A stretch of 64,000 bases of DNA from Aeromonas caviae (GCF_000819785.1 NZ_CDBK01000087.1:1-64000), one strand, 5' to 3'; positions 1 to 9,009 are shown, counted from the stretch's first letter. A program made the numbers and translations. The notes: generated by a model from the sequence alone, not told the origin.

Positions 1-2318
1 GCCTCGAAGTTGAGCGACACGAGGCGATCACTGCCCACATTGACCGGCAACTGGCCATCCAGGGTCTGGCCAGAGGCCCCTTCCTGCAAGGTTACCCCGC
101 TGTCGATGCCAAGGCGGGGATCCACACCGTCACTGATGGAGACAACCAGATCGGCGCGGGTCTCGTCGCCGTCGATCTCCTTGGCGGAAACGGTGAGCCC
201 GAGGGAGAGCTGGTCGCTGCCCTGATGGTCCAGAGGCCCATTGAGGGAGACGGTGACATTGCCGTCGATATCACTGCCATGTTGGCTGGCGGTCAGCTCG
301 GCCTTCAGCACCTCGACCCGCTTGCCATTGCCATCCAGGTAATACCCCGTCAGCAGGCGATCGCCGGTGAATTCGAAGGTCAAGGCGTGGCCGTCGCTGC
401 TGATGCCGCTGCCGTTGAGACGGGCCAGGGTTGCACTCTGATCCGCGAAGACGGCACTTGTTGCCACCAAGGGATCGGACTGATGGCCCACCACGAACTG
501 GCTCTGTCCCACCACCGCCGCCGGATTGGTGAAATCATCCTCCGTGAGGCTGATGGGGGCGATGGTGAAGTCAGGCGGTGTGCTGTCCACCAGGTTGATG
601 GTGAGATTGGCGCTCACCCGATCCCCGTCGCTGTCGCGGTACTCCAGGGCAAAGGGCAGGCTCAGGCTATCCTGGCCGTGATCCAGGCTCTGGTTCCAGA
701 CGATGCGATAGCTGCCATCGTTGGCCAGGGTCAGGGTGAAGACGGTCGCGCCCCCCGCGCTGGCGGTGAGGGTCTGGCCGCTGACCTGGTAGGCGAGCGC
801 CGTCCCGTGGCTGGTCAGGCCAAGCTGATTGAGGGCACCTTGATCGGCGGCAAAACTCACCTGCAGGTTGCCATCAAGCCCGGCTCCGGTGTGCAGGGAT
901 CCGGTGGCGCTCACCGGCCCCTTGGCGAGATCCGCCTCGGAGAGGGTCAGGGTATCGCTCTGACCGATGAGGGGAGCCCCGTCAATAACCCGGTTGCCCG
1001 CCAGATCCGTCACCTCGGCGCGAACCTCGTAGGGGCCCTGGATGCTGGAGAGATCCAGGCCTCCCAGTTGCCAGCGGCCGTCACTGCCCACCAGGGCACT
1101 GCCGTTGAAGAGGGTCTGGCCATTCTGGCCAATCAGGGTGATGGTCACCCGCTGCCCCGCCTCCACGTCCGTGGTACTGCCGCTCAGGGTGACCTTGTCA
1201 TGGCCGAGAATGCTGTCGGTATCGAGATCGTCGATGTCGATGGCGGCACGGGTATCCACCGTCACCGTCAGGGTGTCGCTGGCCCGGTTGCCCGCGATGT
1301 CCACCGCATCGACGCGAAAATCATGGGCGCCATCGGCCAGGGTATCGGGGATCTGATATTGCCAGTTGCCGTTGCCATCCACGGTGAGCACGGCCATCAC
1401 CTTGCCTTCCAGGGTCAGGGTAACGGTAGCGCCAGGCTCCCCCTTCCCTTGCAGCAGCGGCGTGGTGTCGCGGGTCAGATCATCGGTCTGGCTGGTGCCG
1501 GTGTCGCTCTCGTCCGCCAAATCCAGGGTAATGGTGGTGATGGTGTCGAGCAGGGTCTGACCGGTGTCGCTGGCCCGGTTGCCAGCCGCGTCCTGGGTAT
1601 CGGCCTGGATGGTCAGGGGGCCGTCCACCAGCTTGCCGGTGACGTCGCCGAAGTTTGCCTCCCAGACGAAGCCGGGCAGCACCACTGTGGTGGTGGTCAG
1701 GCGGTTGCCATCCTGATCTATCAGGGTGACGGTGACGGTCTGGCCGACTTCCACATCCTCGACAAAGCCGCGGATGATGACGCCGGTCGCCTCGTCGGCA
1801 TTGATGATGTTGTCGTCGGTCTGGGGCTCTGTGATGGTGATGGCCGCCAGCAGATCCTGATCTTCGGCATAGAGCAGCTCGTCGCCCGGCTGACGCGCCT
1901 CATGACCGGTGTCAAACCCCGCCTCGGCCAGGGTGTACTCACTGTTGAGATCCACCACCACGAAACCGCCGGCGCTGGAGCCGACCACGCCACCAGTGGT
2001 ACCGGCCCCGGCGTTGCCCGCCGCCGTCTCTTCAAACAATTTGGTCGGGTCTGCCCCCTGGCGGATCGCCTCCTGGAGGCTCGCCAGCTCGGCATCGGCA
2101 CCGGCGGGCAGTGCCGCCTCGGGCTGGGTGGGCTCGGGGCGTTCGCTGCCCGCCTCCGCCAGCTCCACCTGTCCGTCGGATTCGGTGAGCAGGCGCATCC
2201 CGGGCTCCAGTTGCATGCCAGGGGTCGCACGGCGCAAAGAGCCGTCCGCATCCATCACAAACACAGCGCCCTCCACCTTGGCAATAAGAGTCGGTTTATC
2301 GATTCGCAGCTCGGCCAT
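1..2318 (-). CDS. LapA-type giant adhesin, retention module protein (N-terminal part only)
   Basis: This is an open minus-strand frame that starts at 2318 and runs off the left edge, giving about 772 visible residues. Residues 1-95 look like the retention module that anchors LapA-type biofilm adhesins in the outer-membrane pore; the pattern VEGAVFVMDADGSLRR then PGMQLEPGMRLLT is typical. A TAAG motif at residues 98-101 (2016-2027) matches the di-alanine site cut by the periplasmic protease LapG. Ala/Gly-rich sequence follows, then Ig-like repeats recognisable by GNRASDT or GNRVIDG at about residues 245, 339 and 438, roughly 95 residues apart. Later sequence resembles T1SS-143/VCBS-like repeats. 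The secretion signal and any RTX repeats would lie outside the window. The type I secretion genes and LapD/LapG are not in view. The plus-strand frame over the same bases is a shadow. Confidence 0.88.
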   Translation of the reverse strand, partial: MAELRIDKPTLIAKVEGAVFVMDADGSLRRATPGMQLEPGMRLLTESDGQVELAEAGSERPEPTQPEAALPAGADAELASLQEAIRQGADPTKLFEETAAGNAGAGTTGGVVGSSAGGFVVVDLNSEYTLAEAGFDTGHEARQPGDELLYAEDQDLLAAITITEPQTDDNIINADEATGVIIRGFVEDVEVGQTVTVTLIDQDGNRLTTTTVVLPGFVWEANFGDVTGKLVDGPLTIQADTQDAAGNRASDTGQTLLDTITTITLDLADESDTGTSQTDDLTRDTTPLLQGKGEPGATVTLTLEGKVMAVLTVDGNGNWQYQIPDTLADGAHDFRVDAVDIAGNRASDTLTVTVDTRAAIDIDDLDTDSILGHDKVTLSGSTTDVEAGQRVTITLIGQNGQTLFNGSALVGSDGRWQLGGLDLSSIQGPYEVRAEVTDLAGNRVIDGAPLIGQSDTLTLSEADLAKGPVSATGSLHTGAGLDGNLQVSFAADQGALNQLGLTSHGTALAYQVSGQTLTASAGGATVFTLTLANDGSYRIVWNQSLDHGQDSLSLPFALEYRDSDGDRVSANLTINLVDSTPPDFTIAPISLTEDDFTNPAAVVGQSQFVVGHQSDPLVATSAVFADQSATLARLNGSGISSDGHALTFEFTGDRLLTGYYLDGNGKRVEVLKAELTASQHGSDIDGNVTVSLNGPLDHQGSDQLSLGLTVSAKEIDGDETRADLVVSISDGVDPRLGIDSGVTLQEGASGQTLDGQLPVNVGSDRLVSLNFE

Positions 2319-2854
2319 ATATCCTCCAACGGGTAAACACAGACTTCCCAGCACATGAAGCGTAAAGGGAAAGTCTCCGTGACAGGCGGCTATTTTACCG
2401 TCAATCACCCCCTATAACCCTTCGTCATTTTCGAAAATATCGAAAGTAAATGCCGCCAACCATCCTATTAAATTCAATAACACGCTACCAGGCCGCGAAT
2501 ATGCTGGAATAAAGCCCTTAATGTCTCTTTTATAAAAATAGATGGCTCTCTTGGCACCCATTTCTACGACAGCTTCTGTCACAAAGTCCCTTGACAGGGG
2601 CCATGGGGATGGAAAACCGAAGCATCGCCCCTCCTTTTTCAAGCCAAAAATTGAATTTAAATTCAATAAAATCGGCTCACTCTCTCCCGTCATACGCTGT
2701 ATCTGCCCGCCGCCTCTCGCCCTTCCCCCCTCGCCAGCATGATGAACATCGTTTTTACCTATTTTCATCAAAAGAGAACGGGTGGAAATAACCCTCGGAT
2801 GAGGTTCAATAATTCCACCTGGATCGCACTTTTAGCATCCCTCATCCCCCTCAA

Positions 2855-2868
2855 TTGATCTAGCGCAA
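2855..2868 (+). promoter_or_regulatory. FNR-like binding site upstream of nrfA
   Basis: TTGATctagCGCAA matches the FNR consensus TTGAT-N4-ATCAA at 8 of 10 specified bases. It lies 187 bases upstream of the chosen nrfA start. Anaerobic FNR activation is the known control of nrf operons, so the placement makes sense, but the transcription start is not known. Confidence 0.5.
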
Positions 2869-2897
2869 CTCCCACGGGGATAAATGATTATCCATTT

Positions 2898-2904
2898 TAC
2901 CCAT
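2898..2904 (+). promoter_or_regulatory. NarL/NarP-type heptamer upstream of nrfA
   Basis: TACCCAT fits the NarL/NarP heptamer TACYYMT and lies 30 bases downstream of the FNR-like site. A clean 7-2-7 inverted partner is not present; only GGTA follows at short spacing. A nitrate/nitrite response is expected from known nrf regulation, so this is suggestive only. Confidence 0.3.
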
Positions 2905-3054
2905 TTGGTATTATTCCCCCGAGCAATTGCATAAACACCGATTTATATGCAGCCATAACAATGGATCGGCCTGCCATGCCCGTCGATGATGAGCACAGAT
3001 GTCCACACCAAGATGGAACGGTCAGGCCCGATATGGACTTTTTATCTGGGAGTG

Positions 3055-4497
3055 ATGACCGTGGGTTCATATGACAAGCTATTTCGACCAGGGCTGGCGG
3101 CCCTGCTGCTGACCGTCCTGCTGGGTGCAGGCAGTCTGGCACAGGCAGACGACAGTGCCCCCAAAGGGAAGATTGAGGCGCGCAGCGAGCTGTTCGCCAA
3201 GGATCACGCCGATCAGTTCACCAGCTGGAAAGGCACCAGCGAGAGCCGCGAGCGCACCGATGCCCTGGCGGAAGATCCGCAGATGGTGGTGCTCTGGGCC
3301 GGCTACCCCTTCTCCAAGGATTACAACAAGCCGCGCGGCCACTTCTATGCGCTGACCGACGTGCGGGAAACCCTGCGCACCGGCGCCCCCAAGACAGCCG
3401 AAGACGGTCCGCTGCCCATGGCCTGCTGGAGCTGCAAAGGCCCGGACGTGGCCCGCGTCATCGATGAGAAGGGTGAGGATGGTTACTTCAAGGGGATGTG
3501 GGCAAAAGGCGGACCCGAGATCGTCAACACCATCGGCTGCGCCGACTGCCACGACACCGCCTCGAAAGAGTTCAAGGAAGGGAAACCCGCCCTGCACCTC
3601 TCCCGTCCCTATGCCGACCGGGCCATGACCGCCATCGGCAAGCCGTTCAAGGAGCAGGGGCGCTTCGATCAGCAGTCCCAGGTGTGCGGCCAGTGCCACG
3701 TGGAGTACTACTTCAGCGGCCCCACCAAGGCGGTGAAATTCCCCTGGGACAAGGGCACCACAGTTGAGCAGATGGAGCAGTATTACGATGAAATAGGCTT
3801 TGCCGACTGGACCCACGCCCTCTCCAAGACCCCCATGCTCAAAGCCCAGCACCCCGAGTACGAGACCTGGCGCGCCGGCATTCACGGCCAGAACAACGTC
3901 GCCTGCGTCGACTGCCACATGCCCAAGGTGCAGAACGAACAGGGCAAGGTCTACACCGATCACAAGGTAGGCAACCCCTTCGATCGCTTCGATCAGACCT
4001 GCCGCAACTGCCACACCCAGAGCAAAGAGATGCTGCAAGGGGTGGTCAAGCAACGCAAGGATGCCGTCACCGAGATCAAACTCAAAGTCGAGAAGCAGCT
4101 GGTGCACGCCCACTTTGAAGCCAAGGCCGCCTGGGATGCCGGCGCCACCGAGACCGAGATGAAGGACATTCTGCAGGACATCCGTCACGCCCAATGGCGC
4201 TGGGACTTCTCCATCGCCTCCCACGGGGTGCAGATGCACGCCCCGGAAGTGGCGCTGCGCATGCTGGGAACCGCCCTGGACAAGGCCGCCGACGCCCGCA
4301 CCAAGCTGGCACGCCTGCTGGCCGCCAAGGGGATCAGCCACGAGATCGCCATTCCTGACATCTCCAGCAAGGAGAAGGCCCAGGCCGCTCTTGGCATGGA
4401 CATGAAGCAGATGAACAGCGACAAGGCCCAGTTCCTCAAGACCACAGTCCCCGCCTGGGATGCCGAGGCCAAAGCGGCCGGACGGCTCGCACAATGA
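3055..4497 (+). CDS. nrfA: Cytochrome c552, ammonia-forming nitrite reductase NrfA
   Basis: Periplasmic pentahaem enzyme that reduces nitrite to ammonium with six electrons. From the start at 3055 it has 480 residues, with a signal peptide ending near AQA (residue 31). The haem sites are visible in order: CWSCK at 124-128, where lysine is the unusual ligand of the catalytic haem, then CADCH 162, CGQCH 211, CVDCH 284 and CRNCH 316. Length and haem order are those of the family. An in-frame start 23 codons upstream would put extra residues before the signal peptide; 3055 is preferred although GGGAG lies only 2 bases upstream. GTG at 3061 is also possible. First gene of the nrf operon. A perfect hairpin follows the stop codon. 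Confidence 0.97.
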   Translation: MTVGSYDKLFRPGLAALLLTVLLGAGSLAQADDSAPKGKIEARSELFAKDHADQFTSWKGTSESRERTDALAEDPQMVVLWAGYPFSKDYNKPRGHFYALTDVRETLRTGAPKTAEDGPLPMACWSCKGPDVARVIDEKGEDGYFKGMWAKGGPEIVNTIGCADCHDTASKEFKEGKPALHLSRPYADRAMTAIGKPFKEQGRFDQQSQVCGQCHVEYYFSGPTKAVKFPWDKGTTVEQMEQYYDEIGFADWTHALSKTPMLKAQHPEYETWRAGIHGQNNVACVDCHMPKVQNEQGKVYTDHKVGNPFDRFDQTCRNCHTQSKEMLQGVVKQRKDAVTEIKLKVEKQLVHAHFEAKAAWDAGATETEMKDILQDIRHAQWRWDFSIASHGVQMHAPEVALRMLGTALDKAADARTKLARLLAAKGISHEIAIPDISSKEKAQAALGMDMKQMNSDKAQFLKTTVPAWDAEAKAAGRLAQ

Positions 4498-4504
4498 CGA
4501 GGCA

Positions 4505-4530
4505 TGCGGGCCCGCAGTGTCGGGCCCGCA
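4505..4530 (+). other. GC-rich hairpin between nrfA and nrfB
   Basis: TGCGGGCCC (4505-4513) and GGGCCCGCA (4522-4530) form a perfect 9-bp stem with an 8-base loop, eight bases after the nrfA stop. There is no T-run, so it is not a classic terminator. It could protect the 3' end of nrfA mRNA and so favour NrfA over the downstream gene products. Confidence 0.7.
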
Positions 4531-4548
4531 GCCGGATGGAAGCTTCCT

Positions 4549-5163
4549 ATGGGTGATTTAACAATGGATTTCTTACGACTGATGCTGATGGCAGCCATGC
4601 TGCTGACCAGCCTTCAGGGCCAGGCCGCCGATGCGGCGAACGCCCCTGCGGCCCTCTCTGCCACAGCAGTCTCTGCCACACATGAGGTGGAGTTTTTGCG
4701 CAATCCCGATGCCGCCTGTACCGACTGCCACAAGGAGCAGGCATACGGCATGCACGGCAAGCACGGCCAGGCGACCAACCCCAACAACCTGGCGCCGGTC
4801 ACCTGCACCAACTGCCACGGCCAGCCCTCCCCCCAACACCGGGAAGGGGTCAAGGACGTGATGCGCTTTAGCGACAGCTTCAAGGACAAACAGAGCACCG
4901 AGCGCTACCCCATCGCCGAGCAGAACGGGGTCTGCATGAGCTGTCACGAGCCCAAAGTGCTGCGCGAGGCGCTCTGGGCCCACGACGTGCACGCCACCAA
5001 GCTCACCTGCACCAGCTGCCACCAGTTGCACCCAGCCAAGGAGCCCATGGTGGCGATCCCGGAGAAGTCCCGCATCAAGCTCTGCGTCGACTGCCACAGC
5101 AAGCAGCATGAGGCCGTCAAGGCGGCCAAGGCGAACACCACCTCGGGCAAGGAGGCACAATGA
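4549..5163 (+). CDS. nrfB: Pentahaem cytochrome NrfB, electron donor to NrfA
   Basis: Small periplasmic pentahaem cytochrome that passes electrons from the quinol-oxidising NrfC/NrfD to NrfA. Five CXXCH sites are visible: CTDCH, CTNCH, CMSCH, CTSCH and CVDCH. A signal peptide ends near GQA. I chose ATG 4549, which has GGAAG six bases upstream (204 residues); ATG 4564 would give 199 residues and a more compact leader. The stop overlaps the nrfC start (ATGA), showing translational coupling. The five-CXXCH pattern and gene order make the assignment firm; only the start is uncertain. Confidence 0.93.
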   Translation: MGDLTMDFLRLMLMAAMLLTSLQGQAADAANAPAALSATAVSATHEVEFLRNPDAACTDCHKEQAYGMHGKHGQATNPNNLAPVTCTNCHGQPSPQHREGVKDVMRFSDSFKDKQSTERYPIAEQNGVCMSCHEPKVLREALWAHDVHATKLTCTSCHQLHPAKEPMVAIPEKSRIKLCVDCHSKQHEAVKAAKANTTSGKEAQ

Positions 5164-5834
5164 GCTGCTCTCGCCGTCACTTCATGGCGGGGATGAGCGC
5201 GGGGGCCCTCATCATGATGACGGGGGCTGCTCGTGCCACCACCCTCGCCCACAGCCAGACCATCGACGGGGTACGCTTTGGCATGCTCCACGACGAGACG
5301 GCCTGCATCGGCTGTACCGCCTGCATGGATGCCTGCCGGGAGGTGAATCAGGTGCCAGAGGGAGTCTCGCGCCTCGAGATCATCCGCTCCGGCCCCATCG
5401 GCACCTTCCCCGATGCCGAGTACCACTTCTTTCGCAAGTCCTGTCAGCACTGCGACAACGCCCCCTGCGTGCACGTCTGCCCCACCGGTGCCTCCCATAT
5501 CCGCAAGGAGGATGGCATCGTCGACGTCAACCCGGATCTCTGCGTCGGCTGCATGTACTGTCTGGCCGCCTGCCCCTATCAGGTGCGTTTCATCAACCCT
5601 GTGACCAAGGTGGCCGACAAGTGCGACTTTTGCCGCAAGACCAACCTGGCGGCGGGCAAGGAGCCGGCCTGCGTGGAATCCTGCCCCACCAAGGCGCTGG
5701 TGTTCGGCAATCTGGATGACCCGGACAGCCCCATCGCCAAACGGCTGGTGAAGGAGACCACCTATCGCTACAAGCAGGCACTCGGCACCTCGCCCAAGAT
5801 GTACCGCGTGCCCGAAGGGGAGATAAAGTCATGA
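5160..5834 (+). CDS. nrfC: NrfC, periplasmic 4x[4Fe-4S] ferredoxin-like subunit
   Basis: Iron-sulfur subunit that works with the membrane quinol oxidase NrfD and feeds electrons to NrfB. The N-terminus MSCSRRHFMAG is a twin-arginine export signal. Four cysteine clusters follow: CIGCTACMDAC, CQHCDNAPCVHVC, CVGCMYCLAAC, and CDFC with a distant PACVESCP, as in NrfC/DmsB-type proteins. Length is 224 residues, normal for the family. It overlaps nrfB by four bases, and its own stop overlaps an ATG at 5831 that begins a decayed copy of the nrfD 5' end. Confidence 0.95.
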   Translation: MSCSRRHFMAGMSAGALIMMTGAARATTLAHSQTIDGVRFGMLHDETACIGCTACMDACREVNQVPEGVSRLEIIRSGPIGTFPDAEYHFFRKSCQHCDNAPCVHVCPTGASHIRKEDGIVDVNPDLCVGCMYCLAACPYQVRFINPVTKVADKCDFCRKTNLAAGKEPACVESCPTKALVFGNLDDPDSPIAKRLVKETTYRYKQALGTSPKMYRVPEGEIKS

Positions 5835-5932
5835 CGATGCAAGAGGCGTTTCACTTCCCTTCCCTCGTGTGGGGATTTGTCCGATCGCCATCTACCGCAG
5901 TAACAGAAGGAGGAATGGATCATGTTGCATGA
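5831..5932 (+). pseudogene. Decayed duplicate of the 5' end of nrfD (33-codon leader frame)
   Basis: An ATG overlapping the nrfC stop opens a 33-residue frame containing AFHFPSLVW, the same nine residues as at the start of nrfD. At DNA level TTTCACTTCCCTTC (5849-5862) recurs at 5937-5950, and ATCGCCATCTA (5884-5894) recurs at 5970-5980. The offset changes from 88 to 86 bases because two bases are inserted between them, which shifts the frame away from NrfD. The little frame ends with TGA at 5930-5932, inside the true nrfD start region, so it may still couple nrfC translation to nrfD. Confidence 0.8.
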
Positions 5933-6875
5933 CGCATTTCACTTCCCTTCACTGGTCTGGGACTGGCCAATCGCCATCTATCTCTTTCTGCTCGGCATCT
6001 CCGCCGGGGCCACCACCCTCTCGGTGCTGCTGCGCCGCAAGGGAGCCGGCAGCGAGAGCGGCATCATCAAGGCGACCGCCATTCTGGCGCCGGTGAGCGT
6101 GGTGCTGGGGTTACTGATCCTCATCTTCCACCTGGCCCGCCCCTGGACCTTCTGGAAGCTGATGTTCCACTACCAGTTCGACTCCGTGATGTCGATGGGG
6201 GTCATGCTGTTTCAGGTCTATATGGCGGTGCTGTTCGCCTGGCTGGCGGTGGTATTTCGGGCCGAGATCGAGACCTTGCGCCGTCACCTGCTGCAAGAGA
6301 AGTTCGCCTTTGTGGATGATCTCATCGCTTGGCTTGCCCGCATCGAGCGGCTGCTGGCGCCGCTCTTGCTGCTGCTTGCCGTGCTGTTGGGGGCCTACAC
6401 CGGCTTTCTGTTGTCGGCGCTCAAGACCTATCCGCTCTTGAACAACCCGGTGCTGCCGGTGCTGTTCCTCATCTCCGGCGTCAGCTCCGGCATCGCCTCC
6501 ACCATCTTGCTGGCGGTCACCCTGTTCAAGGAGAACCATCACAGCCAGGGGGTGAGCTTTGTCCACCGCTTCGAGCGGCCGGTGCTGGCGGTGGAGGTGT
6601 TGCTGCTGGTCTGCTTCTTTACCGGCCTCTACTTCGGTGGCGGCCAGAAGGAGGCAGCCATGTGGGCAGCCATCGGCAGCGGCTTCTGGGCTCAGGTGTT
6701 CTGGCTCGGGGTGGTGGGCATCGGCATGCTGCTGCCCCAGTTGCTGGCCCTGCTGGCCCCGGCGCCACTGCGGGCCAAAAACGGCTATCTGGTGCTGGTC
6801 TGCAGCCTGACCCTGGTGGGGATCCTGCTGCTGCGCTACTTCGTGCTCTATGCCGGTCAAATGACTGTCGTATAA
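5922..6875 (+). CDS. nrfD: NrfD, membrane quinol oxidase subunit (NrfD/PsrC family)
   Basis: Polytopic inner-membrane protein that oxidises menaquinol and hands electrons to NrfC. It has 317 residues and about eight hydrophobic segments with the NrfD/PsrC character; the N-terminal sequence HFPSLVWDWPIAIYLFL is typical. The start at 5922 is set by a very strong ribosome site, AAGGAGG at 5907-5913, eight bases upstream. This site lies inside the decayed duplicate that precedes the gene. A stem-loop follows the stop and may separate structural genes from the maturation genes. Confidence 0.95.
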   Translation: MLHDAFHFPSLVWDWPIAIYLFLLGISAGATTLSVLLRRKGAGSESGIIKATAILAPVSVVLGLLILIFHLARPWTFWKLMFHYQFDSVMSMGVMLFQVYMAVLFAWLAVVFRAEIETLRRHLLQEKFAFVDDLIAWLARIERLLAPLLLLLAVLLGAYTGFLLSALKTYPLLNNPVLPVLFLISGVSSGIASTILLAVTLFKENHHSQGVSFVHRFERPVLAVEVLLLVCFFTGLYFGGGQKEAAMWAAIGSGFWAQVFWLGVVGIGMLLPQLLALLAPAPLRAKNGYLVLVCSLTLVGILLLRYFVLYAGQMTVV

Positions 6876-6885
6876 CGGTATGATC

Positions 6886-6927
6886 ACCAGCGCCAGCCAC
6901 CCTCGGGTGACTGGCGCTGGTTTGTTG
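6886..6927 (+). terminator. Strong stem-loop between nrfD and nrfE
   Basis: ACCAGCGCCAG (6886-6896) pairs with CTGGCGCTGGT (6911-6921), with an inner CACCC/GGGTG extension, and is followed by TTGTTG. It can act as a partial terminator or an mRNA-stabilising structure. It would reduce expression of nrfE and the haem-lyase genes relative to nrfABCD. Confidence 0.7.
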
Positions 6928-7047
6928 CTGGCCCAATGTATTTCTGGTGATGCCAGACCCGTTGCTTGGCAATGTTCTCCGCAAAGGGAGACGACGCGGC
7001 GTGTGTGTCATGACATGAATGACATCAAAGATTGAACCGGAGGTTGT

Positions 7048-9009
7048 GTGCTGGCAGAGCTCGGCTATCTCTCACTGTTGCTGGCGACCGGGCTCGCCCT
7101 GCTGCAAGGGCTGCTGCCTTGGCTGGGATTGCGGCTCGCCTCACGCCCGCTGCTGGGCTGCGCAACACCGCTGGCCCTCCTGGTCGCGCTCCTGCTGTTG
7201 GCCGCCCTGCTGCTGCTCGCCAGCTGCTTTGCCCAGGATGACTTCACCCTGGTCTATGTGGCCCAGCACGCCAACAGCGCCCTGCCCCTTGGCTTCAAGC
7301 TGGCAGCCGTGTGGGGCGGCCATGAAGGCTCCATGCTCTTTTTCGTCTTTGCGCTGGGGCTGTGGGGCGCCCTGGTGGCCCTTTGCTCCAGGCGGGTCGA
7401 TCCGCTGATTACAACCCGGGTACTGGCCATCATGGGGCTGATCGTCGGGCTGTTCAGCCTCTATACCCTGATCTTCTCCAGCCCGTTTGACCGCCAGTTC
7501 CCGGGGCCGCTGGAGGGGCGCGATCTCAACCCCATGCTGCAGGATATCGGCCTCATCATCCACCCGCCCCTGCTCTATCTCGGTTACGTCGGTTTTGCGG
7601 TCAACTTCGCCTTCGCCATGGCGGCGCTGCACTCGGGTCGGCTCGATGGCGCCGTGGCCCACTGGAGCCGCCCCTGGGCGCTCGGCTCCTGGGTGTTTCT
7701 CACCGCCGGCATCGTGCTGGGCTCCTGGTGGGCCTATTACGAGCTCGGCTGGGGGGGCTGGTGGTTCTGGGATCCGGTGGAAAATGCCTCCCTCTTGCCC
7801 TGGCTGCTGGGCACCGCCCTGCTGCACGCCCTGGTTGTGTGCGAGAAGCGCGGGGCTTACGGCCACGCCGTGCTGCTGCTCTCCATATTTACCTTTGCCT
7901 TAAGCCTGCTCGGTACCTTCGTGGTGCGCTCCGGGGTACTCACCTCGGTGCACGCCTTTGCGGTCGACCCCAGCCGTGGCCTCACCCTCTTGTTGCTGCT
8001 CGGTTTGCTATTGACCTGCGCCCTCACCCTGTTTGCCCTGCGGGCGGACATTCGCGCCCCCTATGCCCGCTTTGGCTTGCTGTCGAAAGAGGGGCTGCTC
8101 GGCGCCGCCATCTTGCTGCTTTGCGTGGCCTGCGCCAGCGTGCTGCTCGGCACCTTCTACCCCATGGTGTTCCAGTCGCTCCATCTGGGCTCGCTCTCGG
8201 TGGGCGCCCCCTATTTCAATACCATCTTCGTGCCGCTGGCCCTTTGCCTGATGGCGCTGATGACCCAGCTGCCGCGCCTGCGCTGGCAGCATCTGGCAGC
8301 CCAGCGCCGCATCAAGGTGCTGCTCCCATGCCTGTTTGGCCTGCTGGGAGGAGCCTTGCTGAGCCTCGCCTATCCCGAGCCGCTGCGGGGCGGCTGGCTG
8401 GGGCTCGCGGCCAACGTGCTGAGCCTCTGGCTGATGACCAGCCTGCTGCTCCCGCTCTTGCAACCGGTCGCCCTGCGCGAGCTCGCCCTCAATCGGCTCG
8501 GCAGCCTGCTGGCCCATCTCGGGGTAGCGGTGTGTGCCCTCGGCATCGCGCAGGTGAGTCACCACAGTCAGGAGGGGGGCGCCGTACTCGCCGCAGGCCA
8601 GCCCTATCGGCTCGGCGCCTTCGAGTTTCGCTATGAGGGGAGCGAGCCCATCATCGGCCCCAACTATACCGCCGAGCGCATCACTCTCAGCGTGCATAAG
8701 AGCGGTAAAGAGGTGGCACGGCTGACGCCGGAGCGGCGCCACTACAGCGTGCGCACCATGAACATGAACGAACCGGGCATCGCGTGGGGAATGCTCGGCG
8801 ATCTCTACGTGGTGCTGGGTGAGAAAATGGGGCCCGGCGCCTATGCCATGCGCCTGCACTACAAGCCGCTGGTGCGCTGGATCTGGCTCGGTGGCCTGTT
8901 GATGATGGCGGGCGGTGCCCTGCGCCTGCTCGCCCGCCGGCCGCTGCTGGCTAGCCATCCTGCGCCAACTGCCGCCTCCTACCCTCGGCTTGAACAGGAG
9001 TCCTTATGA
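7048..9009 (+). CDS. nrfE: NrfE, CcmF-like haem lyase subunit
   Basis: CcmF-family polytopic membrane protein of cytochrome c maturation; the NrfE branch attaches haem to the CXXCK site of NrfA. It has 653 residues and many membrane segments. The tryptophan-rich haem-handling motif WGGWWFWDPVENASLLPW is intact. The start is GTG at 7048, with GGAGG at 7039-7043. The stop overlaps the next gene (ATGA). Because it sits in the nrf operon with a thioredoxin and a CcmH-like protein, it is NrfE rather than the general CcmF. Confidence 0.93.
   Translation: MLAELGYLSLLLATGLALLQGLLPWLGLRLASRPLLGCATPLALLVALLLLAALLLLASCFAQDDFTLVYVAQHANSALPLGFKLAAVWGGHEGSMLFFVFALGLWGALVALCSRRVDPLITTRVLAIMGLIVGLFSLYTLIFSSPFDRQFPGPLEGRDLNPMLQDIGLIIHPPLLYLGYVGFAVNFAFAMAALHSGRLDGAVAHWSRPWALGSWVFLTAGIVLGSWWAYYELGWGGWWFWDPVENASLLPWLLGTALLHALVVCEKRGAYGHAVLLLSIFTFALSLLGTFVVRSGVLTSVHAFAVDPSRGLTLLLLLGLLLTCALTLFALRADIRAPYARFGLLSKEGLLGAAILLLCVACASVLLGTFYPMVFQSLHLGSLSVGAPYFNTIFVPLALCLMALMTQLPRLRWQHLAAQRRIKVLLPCLFGLLGGALLSLAYPEPLRGGWLGLAANVLSLWLMTSLLLPLLQPVALRELALNRLGSLLAHLGVAVCALGIAQVSHHSQEGGAVLAAGQPYRLGAFEFRYEGSEPIIGPNYTAERITLSVHKSGKEVARLTPERRHYSVRTMNMNEPGIAWGMLGDLYVVLGEKMGPGAYAMRLHYKPLVRWIWLGGLLMMAGGALRLLARRPLLASHPAPTAASYPRLEQESL

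Larger units (their letters stand above)
2319..3054. other. Long intergenic control region between adhesin and nrfA
   Basis: About 735 bases without a convincing gene, clearly richer in A/T than its surroundings. It must hold the divergent promoters of the adhesin and of nrfA. Visible elements are a perfect palindrome TTTTCGAAAA (2428-2437) just upstream of the adhesin, an FNR-like site at 2855-2868 and a NarL/NarP-type heptamer at 2898-2904. A 119-codon minus frame at 2412-2771 has no recognisable domain and was not accepted. Confidence 0.6.

Noticed and set aside
225-2336. Large plus-strand frame of 703 codons over the left edge
   Set aside because: It is the complement of the adhesin gene. 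The minus-strand frame has the retention module, TAAG site and Ig-like repeats; the plus frame has no domain.
2412-2771. 119-codon minus frame in the nrf-adhesin gap
   Set aside because: No domain, no ribosome site, and it covers an AT-rich control region.
3079-4494. 471-codon minus frame opposite nrfA
   Set aside because: Shadow of nrfA, whose five haem motifs and signal peptide are clear on the plus strand.
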